64,000 nucleotides of DNA from Candidatus Cloacimonadota bacterium (GTDB lineage Bacteria; Cloacimonadota; Cloacimonadia; Cloacimonadales; TCS61). The position numbers were made by a program, and so were the translations under genes. Each line of letters begins with the position of its first letter. The first letter of the stretch is position 1. Shown here one piece after another: positions 27,924 through 41,738 of the stretch. The stretch spans positions 1 to 64,000 of the forward strand of contig JAIPGO010000005.1 of the NCBI GenBank assembly GCA_021736135.1. Direction: 5' to 3'. The notes below the pieces were generated by a model. It was given only the letters and a program-made list of their open reading frames with translations. It was not told the origin of the DNA and ran no database searches.

Positions 27924-30908
27924 CTAAAAATCTTCCATGAGCCAGAAATAGTAGTTTGGTTTACTGGAATTGACCAGGTCGGTCTGCCAGGCGATGTCGA
28001 ATTTGAGGATAAAGAAACCAAGATTGAAGCGGGGACCAAAGCCTATTCCCATTCGGGCATCTTTTAACTGAGCATAATTCCAGAAAACAAAATCCTTTTC
28101 TTCGTCCCAGACGGCACCCAGATCAATGAAAACCGAGCCTCTCACACCGCTCATTCTGATAGGAAAAGGAAAAGCCAGGGTGAGATTATCGATGAGCGGA
28201 TAACGCAGTTCCGTGCTGAAAAGAAATTTTCTTTTCCCGTCGAGGTCGTTGTCATTAAAACCGCGCACCCCATTAAAGCCGGTGAGTTCGAATCCGGTAA
28301 ACTCATCGCTATCTGTCCAGGCAGCAATAAGCCTATTTGCCCAGGAATAGCGTTTAGCAAAGAATTTGTAATTCCTGAGATCAGCATAGATCATATTATA
28401 ATCTTTTTTAGTGGAAAAACTGTGCTGTAAAGAGAGATATTGTTTACCACCTGCAATTGGACCCACGTAGCCATAGAGTGTATTATCATGTACGATGCTC
28501 AGTTTCGGTGCAACAAGATAGTCATTTTCATCCGGTTGCCAGCCCTCAATCCAGTCTCCGTTATACTTATCCCACCAGTCCCAGAACGTCTGATGACGGA
28601 GCACCGCCAGTTGCGTTTCCAGGCGCCAGTATTTATCGAAAGGATGGAGCATAATGCCATAGAAGCCGTATTGCCGGTCTCTGGCGCGGAAATAGTCATC
28701 ATTTGCGTTACGATAAAGAGTTTCGTCATTCAGATAGAAAACACCTCCACCATAATCATCACGGCGCGTTAGATCAAGATATTGAAAACTGAAGCTGGAA
28801 CTTTCTATTTCACCGGACACGTTAAAACTGCTGTATAGGGAATGATTACCGAGGATATCACTTGCCCAGATATTAAGCAGGGCATAAGTACCGGTGGAGT
28901 TATAGGCGAGACCGCCCCAGAAGTTATCAATTTTCCATTTCAGTTTATAGGGAATGATCTCAGGCTCGTTTTCTTCAGTAGGACGCCGGTCAATACGCCG
29001 GTTTTCTTCCACTATGGTTGTATCAGGACCATAATCAATTTTTATGTCATACATTTCGGCGAGTTCGGGATCGATATTCTGATGAGAAGCCGGTTTCTTG
29101 AAGGCGAGATTGGTTTTCCCGAAATAGCGGATACGTTCAATATCATAACGCTCCCAGAAATCATCAGCCAGTTTTACTTTCTGAGGAAGGTGAGAATCCT
29201 GCCATTGGAGGCTGTCCAGCGGAGCAGTTTTCTGAAACAAATCCCAGGCTCCATTATAAAAACAGGAGAGCAGTATGTATTCATCATTACGGCTTAGATC
29301 AAAATTGAGAACTCCGCAGAGCACATCAGTCACCTGTGCTTCTCTGGCATTTTTTAGATCAATGATGCGTATATTGGTGATCATATCTTCATCTGAAATG
29401 TAAAGGATCTTAGAGCCATCAGCGCTCCAGACAGGGTTATAGTTATCGCTGGCGCTATCTGTGACCTGGTAAAATTCATTTGATTCCAGATCACAATAAT
29501 AGATATTGCGCACGGATTTATCAAAAATATGCAGATTTTCCCGGGATTGGAGTGGGAGCCTTTCAGAATAGAAAACTATGTGCTTGCCATCAGACGACCA
29601 GCGTGGTGCACCATCATAATATTTGTCTTGCGTGAGTTGCTGCAGCGTTTCCTGTTCCAGGTCATAAATAAAAATATCTGTGGAAGTACCTTTAATACCG
29701 TTAAAAACTATCTTTTTACCATCCGGTGAAACATCCAGTTCATAAACAACATTGATGGAATCAAAACTAACGGACTTCGCGATATGTTCTTTATTTACAT
29801 CGAGAATCTGAATGCGGTCACCGAAAGAAGTATTAGCAGCAAAGGCAATTCTTTTACCATCGGGAAACCAGCTCAGGTTATTACGCTTGAAATGGAATTC
29901 TTCCAGTTCTCCGGTCACGGCACTGCGAATCAATTCCCGGTCATTTCCCAGATCGCTACGGTCGGCAAACCAGATCCCATCAGTAAGTTTCCGGTTGGCG
30001 AACCAGGCATAACGCAGACCTTCGGGTGCATAGCGCGGTGCTACATTCATGGAAGAACCATCTTTTTGAGAATCAGTTCTTCTTTCATAGACCTCATAAG
30101 GCACCCGATAATCATTGTACATGGCAAAATACCGGCGTTTCAGAGAATTTTCCCAACGCTGCTGCAGTTCCAGGAAAGGAACATTGAAAATTCTTTTCAT
30201 CATGGCATTCTGAGTATCGCTGCGGGCCGAGTAAAAAATATCCATCACCTTATCTCTGCCATATTCCTGCTCAATAAAATTCAGAAAGGATTCGCCTTCC
30301 CGATAAGCATAATAACCTCCGACTTCTTCCAGGTTGATAAGATTGTTGTTAAGCACTAGATCAATAATGAACATATTGTTATAAGTGCGTTTACCATTAA
30401 TGGAGATAAATTCCGGTAATCCTTCGCTAAGCCAGAAAGGCAAAGAACGTCTGCCGGTATTTCCAATCCTCCCTCGTGATAGTTCATTAACATAAGCATG
30501 TGTCATTTCGTGGATCAGGGTTTGCTCCATTTCACGGTAACTGCCGGAAAAAGGCATCACAACGCGATTATTCATGCTTTCAGTAAAACCGCCTACGCCT
30601 TCGCTGAGCAGATTGGGAATTACGTTAGTAGATTCAAATTCCTGATGAGTACTATAAAAAATTATGGGAATGCGCTGCTTGACAGGAGTTCTGAAATCTT
30701 CTCTGATATAGTAGTATGCTTCTTCAGCACATAAAGCCACGATTTTGCCAAAGTCATCATCACGCGCTGGATAATAGATGTCAAAATGCATAGTCTGGAT
30801 ATTATTCCAGTCAATCTTCTGTGGCTGGATCTTGTTCTTGCCGAAATACTGGGCAATGAGTGGGAATGCTAAGGTGAACAAGATAGAAATAAGCAGGAAT
30901 TTTTTCAT
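27924..30908 (-). CDS. Gluzincin metalloprotease-like + PD40/TolB propeller + Omp85/BamA-like barrel fusion
   Basis: HEMTHAYVNELSRG...WLSEGLPEF; repeated SPDGKKIVF/SSDGKHIVF/SADGSKILY; FNGVRGFNDNDLDGKRKFLFSTELRYPL...FIDLGAVWD...GIGFGPRFNL. Confidence 0.82.
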   Translation of the reverse strand: MKKFLLISILFTLAFPLIAQYFGKNKIQPQKIDWNNIQTMHFDIYYPARDDDFGKIVALCAEEAYYYIREDFRTPVKQRIPIIFYSTHQEFESTNVIPNLLSEGVGGFTESMNNRVVMPFSGSYREMEQTLIHEMTHAYVNELSRGRIGNTGRRSLPFWLSEGLPEFISINGKRTYNNMFIIDLVLNNNLINLEEVGGYYAYREGESFLNFIEQEYGRDKVMDIFYSARSDTQNAMMKRIFNVPFLELQQRWENSLKRRYFAMYNDYRVPYEVYERRTDSQKDGSSMNVAPRYAPEGLRYAWFANRKLTDGIWFADRSDLGNDRELIRSAVTGELEEFHFKRNNLSWFPDGKRIAFAANTSFGDRIQILDVNKEHIAKSVSFDSINVVYELDVSPDGKKIVFNGIKGTSTDIFIYDLEQETLQQLTQDKYYDGAPRWSSDGKHIVFYSERLPLQSRENLHIFDKSVRNIYYCDLESNEFYQVTDSASDNYNPVWSADGSKILYISDEDMITNIRIIDLKNAREAQVTDVLCGVLNFDLSRNDEYILLSCFYNGAWDLFQKTAPLDSLQWQDSHLPQKVKLADDFWERYDIERIRYFGKTNLAFKKPASHQNIDPELAEMYDIKIDYGPDTTIVEENRRIDRRPTEENEPEIIPYKLKWKIDNFWGGLAYNSTGTYALLNIWASDILGNHSLYSSFNVSGEIESSSFSFQYLDLTRRDDYGGGVFYLNDETLYRNANDDYFRARDRQYGFYGIMLHPFDKYWRLETQLAVLRHQTFWDWWDKYNGDWIEGWQPDENDYLVAPKLSIVHDNTLYGYVGPIAGGKQYLSLQHSFSTKKDYNMIYADLRNYKFFAKRYSWANRLIAAWTDSDEFTGFELTGFNGVRGFNDNDLDGKRKFLFSTELRYPLIDNLTLAFPFPIRMSGVRGSVFIDLGAVWDEEKDFVFWNYAQLKDARMGIGFGPRFNLGFFILKFDIAWQTDLVNSSKPNYYFWLMEDF

Positions 30909-30911
30909 AAT

Positions 30912-31790
30912 TTAAAAAACTTTTACACTAAAATATTTTTTAGGATTATTCTTTATATCAGCCAGCAGGCTGTCCAGTCCGGCAACTGACTGCAGCAGAG
31001 AACGATATAGTTCATCATTACCTGTCAATTCACCCAGGGTTGAATGCTCATTCTGCAGTTTTTCCACGAGTTGCTGCAGAGAGATGTTTGTTTTATTCAG
31101 ATCCGTGACCAGTTGTTCTGTACCGGTAATAGTACTGTCAATTCTAGCGCTGTTATTTTCCAGCAGAAGCAGGATGCCGGCTGTTATCTTTTCCAGATTA
31201 ACTATCAATTCATCAATATTACCGTCATTCCGTTCCAGAAGTTCATTGACGTTCTTAACGCCAAGCTGCAGGGAATCGGCAAGCCGGGAATATTTGCTGA
31301 CGATGTTATCGGAAGAATTAAGCTCTTTGAGAAATATTTTCAGTTCCGTCATAATATCTTCGGCTTCACTGAGCACACTGGAAAATCCCGAAGCTGTTTT
31401 GCCTTCCAGTATCTTGTCAACGGGGAGAAATGATTTGCCTTTTCCGGGAACCAGAATAATGCGCGTGCTGCCCATAACGGAAGTGTTTTTTACCCAGAAT
31501 TCGCTGCCCTGACGCAGAGGTTCGTCCAGTTTAACGGCAATATCCACCAGTACGCGGTCAATATCAAGCCTGATATCGGAAACTTTACCGCGATTAACTC
31601 CCAGAATTAAAACCCCATCACCGAGTTCCAGGCTGCCAACTTCCGGAAAAGCAATGGTCATACTGGTCATTCTGCCCCGTTCCAGGTAATTTATCAGCCA
31701 GAGATAACCGAAAACCAGAATGGTAATACTGACAATAACGAATAAGCCGACATTAAAGTTTGTGCGACTCTGTTTTTCATAAAATTTCAT
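30912..31790 (-). CDS. MlaD/MCE-family protein
   Basis: N-terminal TM then FPEVGSLELGDGVLILGVNRGKVSDIRL, SEFWVKNTSVMGSTRIILVPGKG. Confidence 0.85.
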   Translation of the reverse strand: MKFYEKQSRTNFNVGLFVIVSITILVFGYLWLINYLERGRMTSMTIAFPEVGSLELGDGVLILGVNRGKVSDIRLDIDRVLVDIAVKLDEPLRQGSEFWVKNTSVMGSTRIILVPGKGKSFLPVDKILEGKTASGFSSVLSEAEDIMTELKIFLKELNSSDNIVSKYSRLADSLQLGVKNVNELLERNDGNIDELIVNLEKITAGILLLLENNSARIDSTITGTEQLVTDLNKTNISLQQLVEKLQNEHSTLGELTGNDELYRSLLQSVAGLDSLLADIKNNPKKYFSVKVF

Positions 31791-32530
31791 ATTTCTATCC
31801 TGTCCGTGGAATACAGGAATCTTCTGATCCTGCTGTCTCCGGCATTTTTAAATTCATCAAGATTACCGTCAAAGATTATATCAGTATCAGCAAGCATAAC
31901 GATCCTGCCTCCTATTCTTTCGATGCAGTAGAGGTCGTGGGTAACGATGATGGTTGCCACTTCCTGCTGCTGATGAAGATTTTTGATTAATTCAATGATT
32001 TCCCCGGCAATAACAGGATCAAGTCCAGTAGTTGGTTCATCATAGATGATATATTTAGGGTTAGTAATAATGGCACGTGCCAGAGCTACGCGTTTCTTCA
32101 TCCCGCCGCTGAGTTCGGAAGGAAAACGTTTCATTATTCCGCTCAAACCAACCATTGCCAGTTTATCAGTTACCTGCTGGAATATTTCACTTTCAGACAG
32201 CCGTGTGTGCTCCAGCAGAGGCAAGGCAACATTCTGATAAACATTGAGCGAATCTAAAAGAGCACTACCCTGAAATAGCATTGCCAGTTTCTGACGGATG
32301 AGCAATGCAGATTGCCCGCGGCTGTTTTGAAGGTCCTCTCCGTCAATGATGACGCTGCCTTCGTCGTGTGGCAGCAGCCCATCGATGATCTTCACCAGCA
32401 CACTTTTACCACTACCGCTTTGACCTACGATGAGCAATGTTTCCTGTTCCCTGATCTGAAGATTAATGTTTTGCAGAACAGATTGTTCATTAAATCCGAT
32501 ACTGATATTCTTCAGTTCGATCATAAGCAC
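31787..32530 (-). CDS. MlaF-like ABC transporter ATP-binding protein
   Basis: GQSGSGKSVLVK, ELSGGMKKRVALARAI, YIIYDEPTTGLDPV. Confidence 0.9.
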   Translation of the reverse strand: MLMIELKNISIGFNEQSVLQNINLQIREQETLLIVGQSGSGKSVLVKIIDGLLPHDEGSVIIDGEDLQNSRGQSALLIRQKLAMLFQGSALLDSLNVYQNVALPLLEHTRLSESEIFQQVTDKLAMVGLSGIMKRFPSELSGGMKKRVALARAIITNPKYIIYDEPTTGLDPVIAGEIIELIKNLHQQQEVATIIVTHDLYCIERIGGRIVMLADTDIIFDGNLDEFKNAGDSRIRRFLYSTDRIEI

Positions 32531-33816
32531 ATCTCCAGAAGCACACCATCACGGAAAACGCCTACAGATCTTCCCTTTACCAGGTCACCAGCGGCAGAGT
32601 TACCAACCTCAAAATACGCCCTTACATAATGATCGCTGAGCAGAGTATAATAACCATCCTGCCTGTTTTCCACGCTCCCGCTGAGAATAATATTATCCTT
32701 GATCAGTCTGTTCATATATAGGTCTTTTTTAGTAAGAGAAAGCTGCAAAAGCTTATCTACTCTCGCTTTAATAATAGTGCCATTTATCTGTTGCGGCATA
32801 GACCAGGCTTTTGTACCTGGTCGCCGGGAAAAGGGAAATACGTGCAGATATGCTATCGGCAGCTCCTGAAGAAACCGGTAGGTTTCTGTAAATATTGCGT
32901 CAGTTTCTCCAGGCAATCCGGTGATCACGTCCAATCCCAGTGCTGCATCGGGCATAATCTGCAGAATTTTATGCAATATTTCTTTAAAGTCTGCAATCGT
33001 ATAATGTCTGCCCATAGAATGCAGCAGCACATCACTACCGGTTTGCAGAGGAATATGGAAATGAGGACATATCTTTTTACTCCTGGCGATCTGCTGCAAT
33101 ACGGATTCATTAAAAAGCTGCGGTTCCAGAGAAGAGATCCTGATCTTTTCCACCCCTTTGATTTCGTCCATGTCAGCTAATAGATTTTCCAGGTGATAAT
33201 CACCCTCTTGGTCATAGCCGTATAATCCCAGGTTTATACCGGAAATGACGAATTCCCGAAATCCCTGCGTCACCAGTTGCTGCACCTGTGCCAGAATATT
33301 TTCCCGCTGGCGGCTGCGCGAGGGACCACGTGCCCAGGCCACCGCACAATAAGCACAAAAAAAATTGCAGCCATCCTGTATTTTGATAAAGGCACGACTG
33401 CGATCCGGCATATTACCTGTGCTGTGTTCGCTATATTCTATTGCCTGGATAATATCCTGAAATTCCGGAACAAAATCTTCCGTAACGGCTTTATATATCA
33501 AGTTCTTCTTGTTATTATCAATCACCAGGTCAATATTTCCCAGTTTCCTGACATCTTCCTCATTTCTCTGGGTATAACAGCCGGTAACGACGACTTTTGC
33601 CTGCGGGTATAATTCCTTCATCTTCAAGGCTTTGCGAATGGCATTACGACTCTTGAAATCTGTCCGGTTCGTCACTGTGCAGGTATTGATGAGATAAACG
33701 TCTGCCTCACTGCTGAAATCCGTCTTTTCCCAGCCTCTGGACAAGAAATCATCCATTATGCAACTGGTTTCATACTGGTTCTGCTTACATCCTAACGTAA
33801 CGGCAGTTATTTTCAT
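32521..33816 (-). CDS. mtaB: tRNA (N6-threonylcarbamoyladenosine) methylthiotransferase MtaB
   Basis: TLGCKQNQYET, NTCTVT, IKIQDGCNFFCAYC radical SAM, TGLPGETD. Confidence 0.88.
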   Translation of the reverse strand: MKITAVTLGCKQNQYETSCIMDDFLSRGWEKTDFSSEADVYLINTCTVTNRTDFKSRNAIRKALKMKELYPQAKVVVTGCYTQRNEEDVRKLGNIDLVIDNNKKNLIYKAVTEDFVPEFQDIIQAIEYSEHSTGNMPDRSRAFIKIQDGCNFFCAYCAVAWARGPSRSRQRENILAQVQQLVTQGFREFVISGINLGLYGYDQEGDYHLENLLADMDEIKGVEKIRISSLEPQLFNESVLQQIARSKKICPHFHIPLQTGSDVLLHSMGRHYTIADFKEILHKILQIMPDAALGLDVITGLPGETDAIFTETYRFLQELPIAYLHVFPFSRRPGTKAWSMPQQINGTIIKARVDKLLQLSLTKKDLYMNRLIKDNIILSGSVENRQDGYYTLLSDHYVRAYFEVGNSAAGDLVKGRSVGVFRDGVLLEMCL

Positions 33817-33835
33817 TTATAATATATCAGCAGCT

Positions 33836-35626
33836 TTATTCGTCTTTGCGGAGAATAAGCAAGCCCAGTTCCTCAAGCTGTTTTTCGTCAACAATGCCCG
33901 GAGCGTCGCTCATCATGTCTACTGCCTGCAGGCTTTTGGGGAAAGCGATCACGTCACGCAGACTCGCAGCTCTGGTCATGAGCATCACCATCCGGTCTAT
34001 ACCGGGAGCTATTCCGCCATGCGGTGGCGTGCCATATTTGAGTGCGGTGAGGAAAAATCCGAATTTCCGCTGCAGTTCTTCTTCAGTGAAACCAAGAACG
34101 TCAAATATCTTGCGCTGGATATCCAGACGGTGACATCTGATACTGCCGGAAGAAAGTTCCACTCCGTTGCATACCAGGTCATATAGCTGTCCGTCAATCT
34201 TATCCAGAGAATTTTCTTCTTCAAAATAATGCAAATGCTCTTCCTTGGGCATGGTGAACATGTGATGCATGGTTTCCCATCTGGCAGCATCTTCATTGTA
34301 TTCAAACATAGGGAATTCCGTCACCCACAAAAAATTAAATTCCGCCGGAACATAAAGCTGCAGTTCTCGCCCGAAATAGTTCCTGATTTCTGCCAGCACT
34401 TTAAAAACAATTTTATCAGAATCCGCGACAAAAAGCAACAGATCCCCATCCTGGGCGGACGAAGCCTTGATGATTTCCAGCTTTTCCTCATCTGATAAAA
34501 ACTTGCTGATCCCGGCAGTCAGATCTCCTTCCAGTACTTTGCAGAAGGCCAGTCCTTTGCCACCCAGATGTTTGGCAATATCGGTCAATCCGTCAATCTG
34601 TTTGCGTGAATATTCTGCACATCCGGGGACTGCCACACAGCGTATGGAGCCGCCATTTTCCAGGGCATCCTTAAACACTTTAAATTCACTGGCGCTCACG
34701 ATTCCGCTCAAATCTGTCAATTCCATACCAAAACGGAGGTCAGGTTTATCAATACCGAAACGCCGCATAGATTCACGATAGGTCAAACGCGGGAACGGGA
34801 TTTGCAAATCAATATCCAGGCATTTCTTAAAAACGTATTTAAATAATTCTTCATTAATGGTGAAAATGTCATCGGGAGTAATAAAACTCATTTCCATATC
34901 AAGCTGAGTAAATTCCGGCTGGCGATCTGCCCGCAGGTCTTCATCACGAAAGCAGCGTGCAATCTGAAAATATCTATCAAAACCGGCTATCATCAGAAGC
35001 TGTTTATAGATCTGCGGACTCTGGGGAAGGGCAAAAAATTTCCCGGGATATACACGGCTGGGTACCAGGTAATCACGGGCACCTTCCGGAGTGCTTTTCA
35101 TCAAAGTCGGCGTCTCGATTTCATAAAATCCCCGTTCATTCAAGAATTCACGAATAGCAAAAATCACCTGGTGCCGTTTCAATATTTTTTCTTTCAAAAC
35201 AGGACGCCGCAAATCAAGATAACGGTATTGCAGACGTAGATTTTCATCTGCCAGAATCTTATCATTGATCTGCACCGGCAACGGTTCTGATATATTGAGC
35301 AGCAAAAGTTCATCTGCTTCCACTTCGATCTCACCTGTTGCCATATCCGTATTCATATTACCTTCGCTGCGGGGTTTTACGGTGCCGGTTATCCCGATCA
35401 CAAACTCATTACGCAATCTATGCGCTTTTTCCTGCAAAGCTTCCTTCTCCGGCTGAAAAACAACCTGCACAATTCCAGTCACATCCCGAAGATCAATAAA
35501 AATCAAATTACCCAGATCACGCCTGCGATGCACCCAGCCCATAAGCGTTACCTGCTGCCCTTTTTGAGCCATTCCTAATTCACCCGCATTATGACTGCGC
35601 TTCGTTTTTCCTAATAAATCAAGCAT
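33836..35626 (-). CDS. aspS: Aspartyl-tRNA synthetase
   Basis: [57 protein letters not shown]. Confidence 0.96.
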   Translation of the reverse strand: MLDLLGKTKRSHNAGELGMAQKGQQVTLMGWVHRRRDLGNLIFIDLRDVTGIVQVVFQPEKEALQEKAHRLRNEFVIGITGTVKPRSEGNMNTDMATGEIEVEADELLLLNISEPLPVQINDKILADENLRLQYRYLDLRRPVLKEKILKRHQVIFAIREFLNERGFYEIETPTLMKSTPEGARDYLVPSRVYPGKFFALPQSPQIYKQLLMIAGFDRYFQIARCFRDEDLRADRQPEFTQLDMEMSFITPDDIFTINEELFKYVFKKCLDIDLQIPFPRLTYRESMRRFGIDKPDLRFGMELTDLSGIVSASEFKVFKDALENGGSIRCVAVPGCAEYSRKQIDGLTDIAKHLGGKGLAFCKVLEGDLTAGISKFLSDEEKLEIIKASSAQDGDLLLFVADSDKIVFKVLAEIRNYFGRELQLYVPAEFNFLWVTEFPMFEYNEDAARWETMHHMFTMPKEEHLHYFEEENSLDKIDGQLYDLVCNGVELSSGSIRCHRLDIQRKIFDVLGFTEEELQRKFGFFLTALKYGTPPHGGIAPGIDRMVMLMTRAASLRDVIAFPKSLQAVDMMSDAPGIVDEKQLEELGLLILRKDE

Positions 35627-35747
35627 ATTTTACTCCATTATAATTCAATTCTTTAAGATTCTGAAAAGAAATTATGTAACCCCTCTTTGTCAAGCCAATA
35701 TATTTCTTAAACACGCATCCCCCCGAAACTTTTAAATATATCACCGT

Positions 35748-35847
35748 TGTGGAGTTTCATTTTCCTGCCAGGGATATATTTATATAGCGTAAGGTTGACT
35801 CGGTATTACGAGACTACCTTGTGAATGATTACACTCACCACTCCACA
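35748..35847. repeat. Structured palindromic element between aspS and the gyrA-side gene
   Basis: Outer tgtggagt/actccaca; inner aaggttgactcg-gtatta-cgagactacctt hairpin (35791-35820). Confidence 0.5.
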
Positions 35848-35990
35848 TCATGAATAATAAAACGGGAAGATGCCGGAATATATTTTTTAAAAATGAATAA
35901 GCATTATGCGCCTGATGCCCTTTATACATAAGGTTCATATTAGGTTTATTGGGCGTAAAAGCCTTATATACTGAATTGCTTCTACAAAAA

Positions 35991-36012
35991 GAAGCCCTGC
36001 GGACAGGGCTTC
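35991..36012 (-). terminator. Rho-independent terminator downstream of the gyrB-gyrA-lipoprotein gene series
   Basis: Minus strand gaagccctg-tccg-cagggcttc followed by tttttg. Confidence 0.82.
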
Positions 36013-36038
36013 AATTATTACTACACAACCTGAAAAAT

Positions 36039-36635
36039 TCAGCGTCGAAATTTGAGCAGCTTATCTTTATAGATCAAAGTCAGCTCGTCATTACTTACTT
36101 TTGCTTTGGGGAAAAAAATGTATCCTGACCTCTTGGCATTAGGATAGATTTCTCCAAATCCGAAAGAATCGGAGAGAAGGTTACGCTTGGCACGACGCCA
36201 TTCTTCCAGAATATTTGTCTGGTCATTTAGCGTTACCAGGCGGTCTACTTCCTTTTCTTCCACGTTTTTGATCACCAGATACTGCAATTCATTATGCAGC
36301 AGAATATCCTCAATCTGCTCAACCGTAAGAGGATCGAACTGATTACCATTCTGATCTAAAAGAGCAAAATCAGTCTTTGCCACCTGGAGCTTTTGTTCTT
36401 TATTATTCTTCACACTAACGTAAAAAGTAGTGAAGTAATCATTCAGATTCTGCGGCTCGCGAGACCAGTAACGGCATTGCGCCACCAGTTCCGTATCTGA
36501 ATCACGATACAGATAAGCATCATTGATGATCTGCGCTCCCGGTGAACCTACCGGCAAATAACGAACTGCACAGCTTCCAATAACCAGCAAAAGCAGCAGC
36601 GACAACCAATACCAGAATTTCCAAGTCTTTTTCAT
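36039..36635 (-). CDS. Hypothetical lipoprotein
   Basis: Signal peptide with lipobox VIGSCA; adjacent to gyrA. Confidence 0.7.
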   Translation of the reverse strand: MKKTWKFWYWLSLLLLLVIGSCAVRYLPVGSPGAQIINDAYLYRDSDTELVAQCRYWSREPQNLNDYFTTFYVSVKNNKEQKLQVAKTDFALLDQNGNQFDPLTVEQIEDILLHNELQYLVIKNVEEKEVDRLVTLNDQTNILEEWRRAKRNLLSDSFGFGEIYPNAKRSGYIFFPKAKVSNDELTLIYKDKLLKFRR

Positions 36636-36647
36636 AGCAACCTCTAC

Positions 36648-39293
36648 TTAAAGATCAAGTTCTTCCTGAACCGAATCCCGTGTATCTGCTTCCGGAAAGT
36701 CTTCATCTTCCTCAACAGAATCGTCATCTATTGTTAAAGGGGATTCCTCATTGTCAACATCATTATCATCTTCATCATCTATTATGTCCGGTGAATCTTC
36801 GGAAATTACTTCTTCATCGCCGTTTTCTTCACCTTCAATTTCTGTTTCATCAAACTCAGTGTCATCTTCATCTTCCGGCGTGATACGGGCAATATCAAAT
36901 ACCTTATCACCCTTATTCAAGCCAATCAGACGCACACCCTGAGTATTTCTGCCGATTACAGAGATCTTATCCACGCACTGACGGATGATCATACCATCTT
37001 TGGTAACTATCATCAGATCATCATTATCAACCACTTCCATTAAGGCGATGAGATTGCCGTTGCGTGCCGTTGTACGCAGCGTGATAACACCTTTAGACCC
37101 GCGTTTCGTTTTATTGTAGTCATTGATAAAAGTACGTTTACCGTAACCGTTTTCACTGATCGCCAGCAGCGTGCCTTCTCTTTTTACGATGACCATCGCC
37201 ACAACCACATCATCATCACGCAAACTGATTCCACGTACACCACGGGAATTTCTGCCTACTGAACGTACGTCTTCTTCACTAAAGCGGTTAGCAAACCCAT
37301 ACTTTGTGGCCAGAATTATGTCATTCCCCCCTTCTGTGATCTGGGAATCAATCAACTGATCATCTTCATCAAGGTTGATGGCAATAATTCCTGTTACGCG
37401 AGGATGACTGTATGCCTGCAGGTCTGTCTTTTTTACAGTTCCCTTGCGGGTAACCATTGTGATGAAATAGGGTTGTTCAAAATCACGTACCGTCACAAAG
37501 GATTCTATCTTTTCCTCCCGCTGGATCTGAATAAGATTCACGATAGCTTTTCCACGCGCGGATCTGCCAACCTTGGGAATCCTGTGCACCTTCAGCCAGT
37601 AACATCTGCCTAGATTTGTGAAGAAAAGTATATAAGCATGCGTTGAAGCTACAAAAATGGATTCCACAAAATCTTCCTCTTTCAGATTGGAACCGGAAAG
37701 TCCTTTGCCTCCGCGCCCCTGCTTGCGGTATGTATCGCTGGACATCCGCTTGATATAACCTTCATGCGAAATTGTGACTACCATCTCTTCATCGGCGATC
37801 ATATCTTCAGTCTCAATATCGGTAGAGCCCTCCAGAATGACTGTTCTTCTGGGATCTGCAAATCTATCTCTGATTTCCTGAGTTTCTTCCTTGATAATAT
37901 TCATGCGCAGCTCCCGCGTTGCCAGTATTTCCTGTAAACGCGCCACTGTTGCCAGAATATCGTTATATTCCGCTTCCAGTTTCTCTCTTTCCAGTCCCGT
38001 GAGTTTCTGCAAACGCATATCAAGAATTGCTCTTGCCTGAATCTCACTGAGATTGAATTTCGCCTGCAGATTATCACTGGCATCCTGGGTACTGCTCGAA
38101 GCACGTATCGTCGCTATCACTTCATCAATATTATCTAGGGCTATGCGCAGTCCTTCCAGAATGTGCAGACGCTTTTCCGCATTATCCAGTTCAAATTGTG
38201 TTCTGCGCACGATGACTTCATGACGAAACTTGATAAATTCCTCAATCAATTCCTTTATGTTCAGCACTTTGGGCACTCCGCCCACCAGACAGCGATTGCT
38301 TACACTGAAACTGGACTGCAACTGTGTATATTTATACAGTTTGTTTAAAACAGCACTGCCTTCTGCATTCCGTTTGATCATGATCACCAGGCGCATACCC
38401 TGTCGTCCGGATTCATCTCTGATATCGGCAATTCCTTCAATGCGTTTTTCTTTTACCAGACTCACGATCTTCTCGATGAGCAGGGTTTTACTTATCATAT
38501 AGGGTATTTCTGTGATTACGATCAACTCGGCACCGTTAGTCTTCAATTCAATGGCAGCCTTACCGCGCATCATCACTCTGCCGCTGCCGGTTTCAAAATA
38601 ATCCCGGATACCTGCCTTTCCTATGATATAGCCACCCGTGGGAAAATCTGGTCCTTCGATATAATTTAACATATCAAGCGGAGTAAGCTCAGGGTCATCA
38701 ACTAAAGCAATGATCCCGTCACATACTTCGCCAATATTATGAGGTGAAAGATTTGTCGCCATACCTACGGCGATACCTGTGGAACCATTTACCAGCAGGT
38801 TGGGAAATTTGGAAGGAAATACTTTCGGCTCCTGCCGTGTATCATCGTAATTAGATTGAAAATCTACTGTTTCCTTTTCCAGGTCTGCCATCAGTTCCAC
38901 GGCTCCCTGCTGCAACCGGGCTTCCGTATAACGCATCGCAGCCGGGGGATCACCATCCTGGGAACCAAAATTACCCTGTCCGTCAACCAGCATATAACGC
39001 AAACTCCAGGGTTGCGCCATTCGAACCATCGTGGGATAAATAACCTGTTCACCATGCGGATGATAATTACCGGAAGTATCGCCGGCGATCTTGGCGCATT
39101 TTCTAAAACCTTTACCAGGTGACAGGTTCAGTTCATTCATAGCAAATAATATGCGACGCTGTGATGGTTTTAAGCCATCACGCACATCCGGCAGTGCCCG
39201 GGAAACAATAACGCTCATGGAATAAGCCATGTACGCTTTCTTTAAAACTTCATCTATTTCTATACTTTCAATTCTTGATCTATCGTGTATCAT
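36648..39293 (-). CDS. gyrA: DNA gyrase subunit A, with long acidic C-terminal tail
   Basis: [54 protein letters not shown] GyrA box. Confidence 0.96.
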   Translation of the reverse strand: MIHDRSRIESIEIDEVLKKAYMAYSMSVIVSRALPDVRDGLKPSQRRILFAMNELNLSPGKGFRKCAKIAGDTSGNYHPHGEQVIYPTMVRMAQPWSLRYMLVDGQGNFGSQDGDPPAAMRYTEARLQQGAVELMADLEKETVDFQSNYDDTRQEPKVFPSKFPNLLVNGSTGIAVGMATNLSPHNIGEVCDGIIALVDDPELTPLDMLNYIEGPDFPTGGYIIGKAGIRDYFETGSGRVMMRGKAAIELKTNGAELIVITEIPYMISKTLLIEKIVSLVKEKRIEGIADIRDESGRQGMRLVIMIKRNAEGSAVLNKLYKYTQLQSSFSVSNRCLVGGVPKVLNIKELIEEFIKFRHEVIVRRTQFELDNAEKRLHILEGLRIALDNIDEVIATIRASSSTQDASDNLQAKFNLSEIQARAILDMRLQKLTGLEREKLEAEYNDILATVARLQEILATRELRMNIIKEETQEIRDRFADPRRTVILEGSTDIETEDMIADEEMVVTISHEGYIKRMSSDTYRKQGRGGKGLSGSNLKEEDFVESIFVASTHAYILFFTNLGRCYWLKVHRIPKVGRSARGKAIVNLIQIQREEKIESFVTVRDFEQPYFITMVTRKGTVKKTDLQAYSHPRVTGIIAINLDEDDQLIDSQITEGGNDIILATKYGFANRFSEEDVRSVGRNSRGVRGISLRDDDVVVAMVIVKREGTLLAISENGYGKRTFINDYNKTKRGSKGVITLRTTARNGNLIALMEVVDNDDLMIVTKDGMIIRQCVDKISVIGRNTQGVRLIGLNKGDKVFDIARITPEDEDDTEFDETEIEGEENGDEEVISEDSPDIIDDEDDNDVDNEESPLTIDDDSVEEDEDFPEADTRDSVQEELDL

Positions 39294-39303
39294 TCATTCC
39301 CCC

Positions 39304-41223
<1,920 letters not shown>

Positions 41224-41680
41224 TCAATTACATATTTTTTCACTGAAAATTTTATCTTTTATTTTCAGAGACAGTTTATACCCTGCCTGACCAATGTCAA
41301 ATATTTTTTTTGCAATAAGTTAGCTTACTTTAAGGTCTTTTTTCAAACCTCCGATTTATCATACATAACTCATTGATATATATTGGTTTAAATACTTCAA
41401 CCATTTCAGGCCACCTCATTACTCTCGGTAAACTTTTTTCATAAGCCCTCATAAAGCTCATATACGCCTTTTTTACACTCCTCGGCTATTGTATTTACAG
41501 AATATATTAATATTATTTGCTATTAGTTTATTTACTATTTATTAGTATTTTACCTATAGAACGAACCTTTGTTCTTTCAACTCTGATTAACTTAATAACA
41601 ATATTTCAATATGTTATGTAATGTATTTTTAAATTTAATTAACTATTAATTATTTCAGGAATAATTATACATCTGCCGTA

Positions 41681-41738
41681 CAGCCACAACAAGAAACATA
41701 CCCGCAAAAAAATACGGGTATGTTTCTTGTTGTGGCTG
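41681..41738 (+). repeat. Hairpin with C-A7-T loop; family member 3
   Basis: Perfect 24-bp arms cagccacaacaagaaacatacccg/cgggtatgtttcttgttgtggctg, loop caaaaaaata. Confidence 0.9.
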
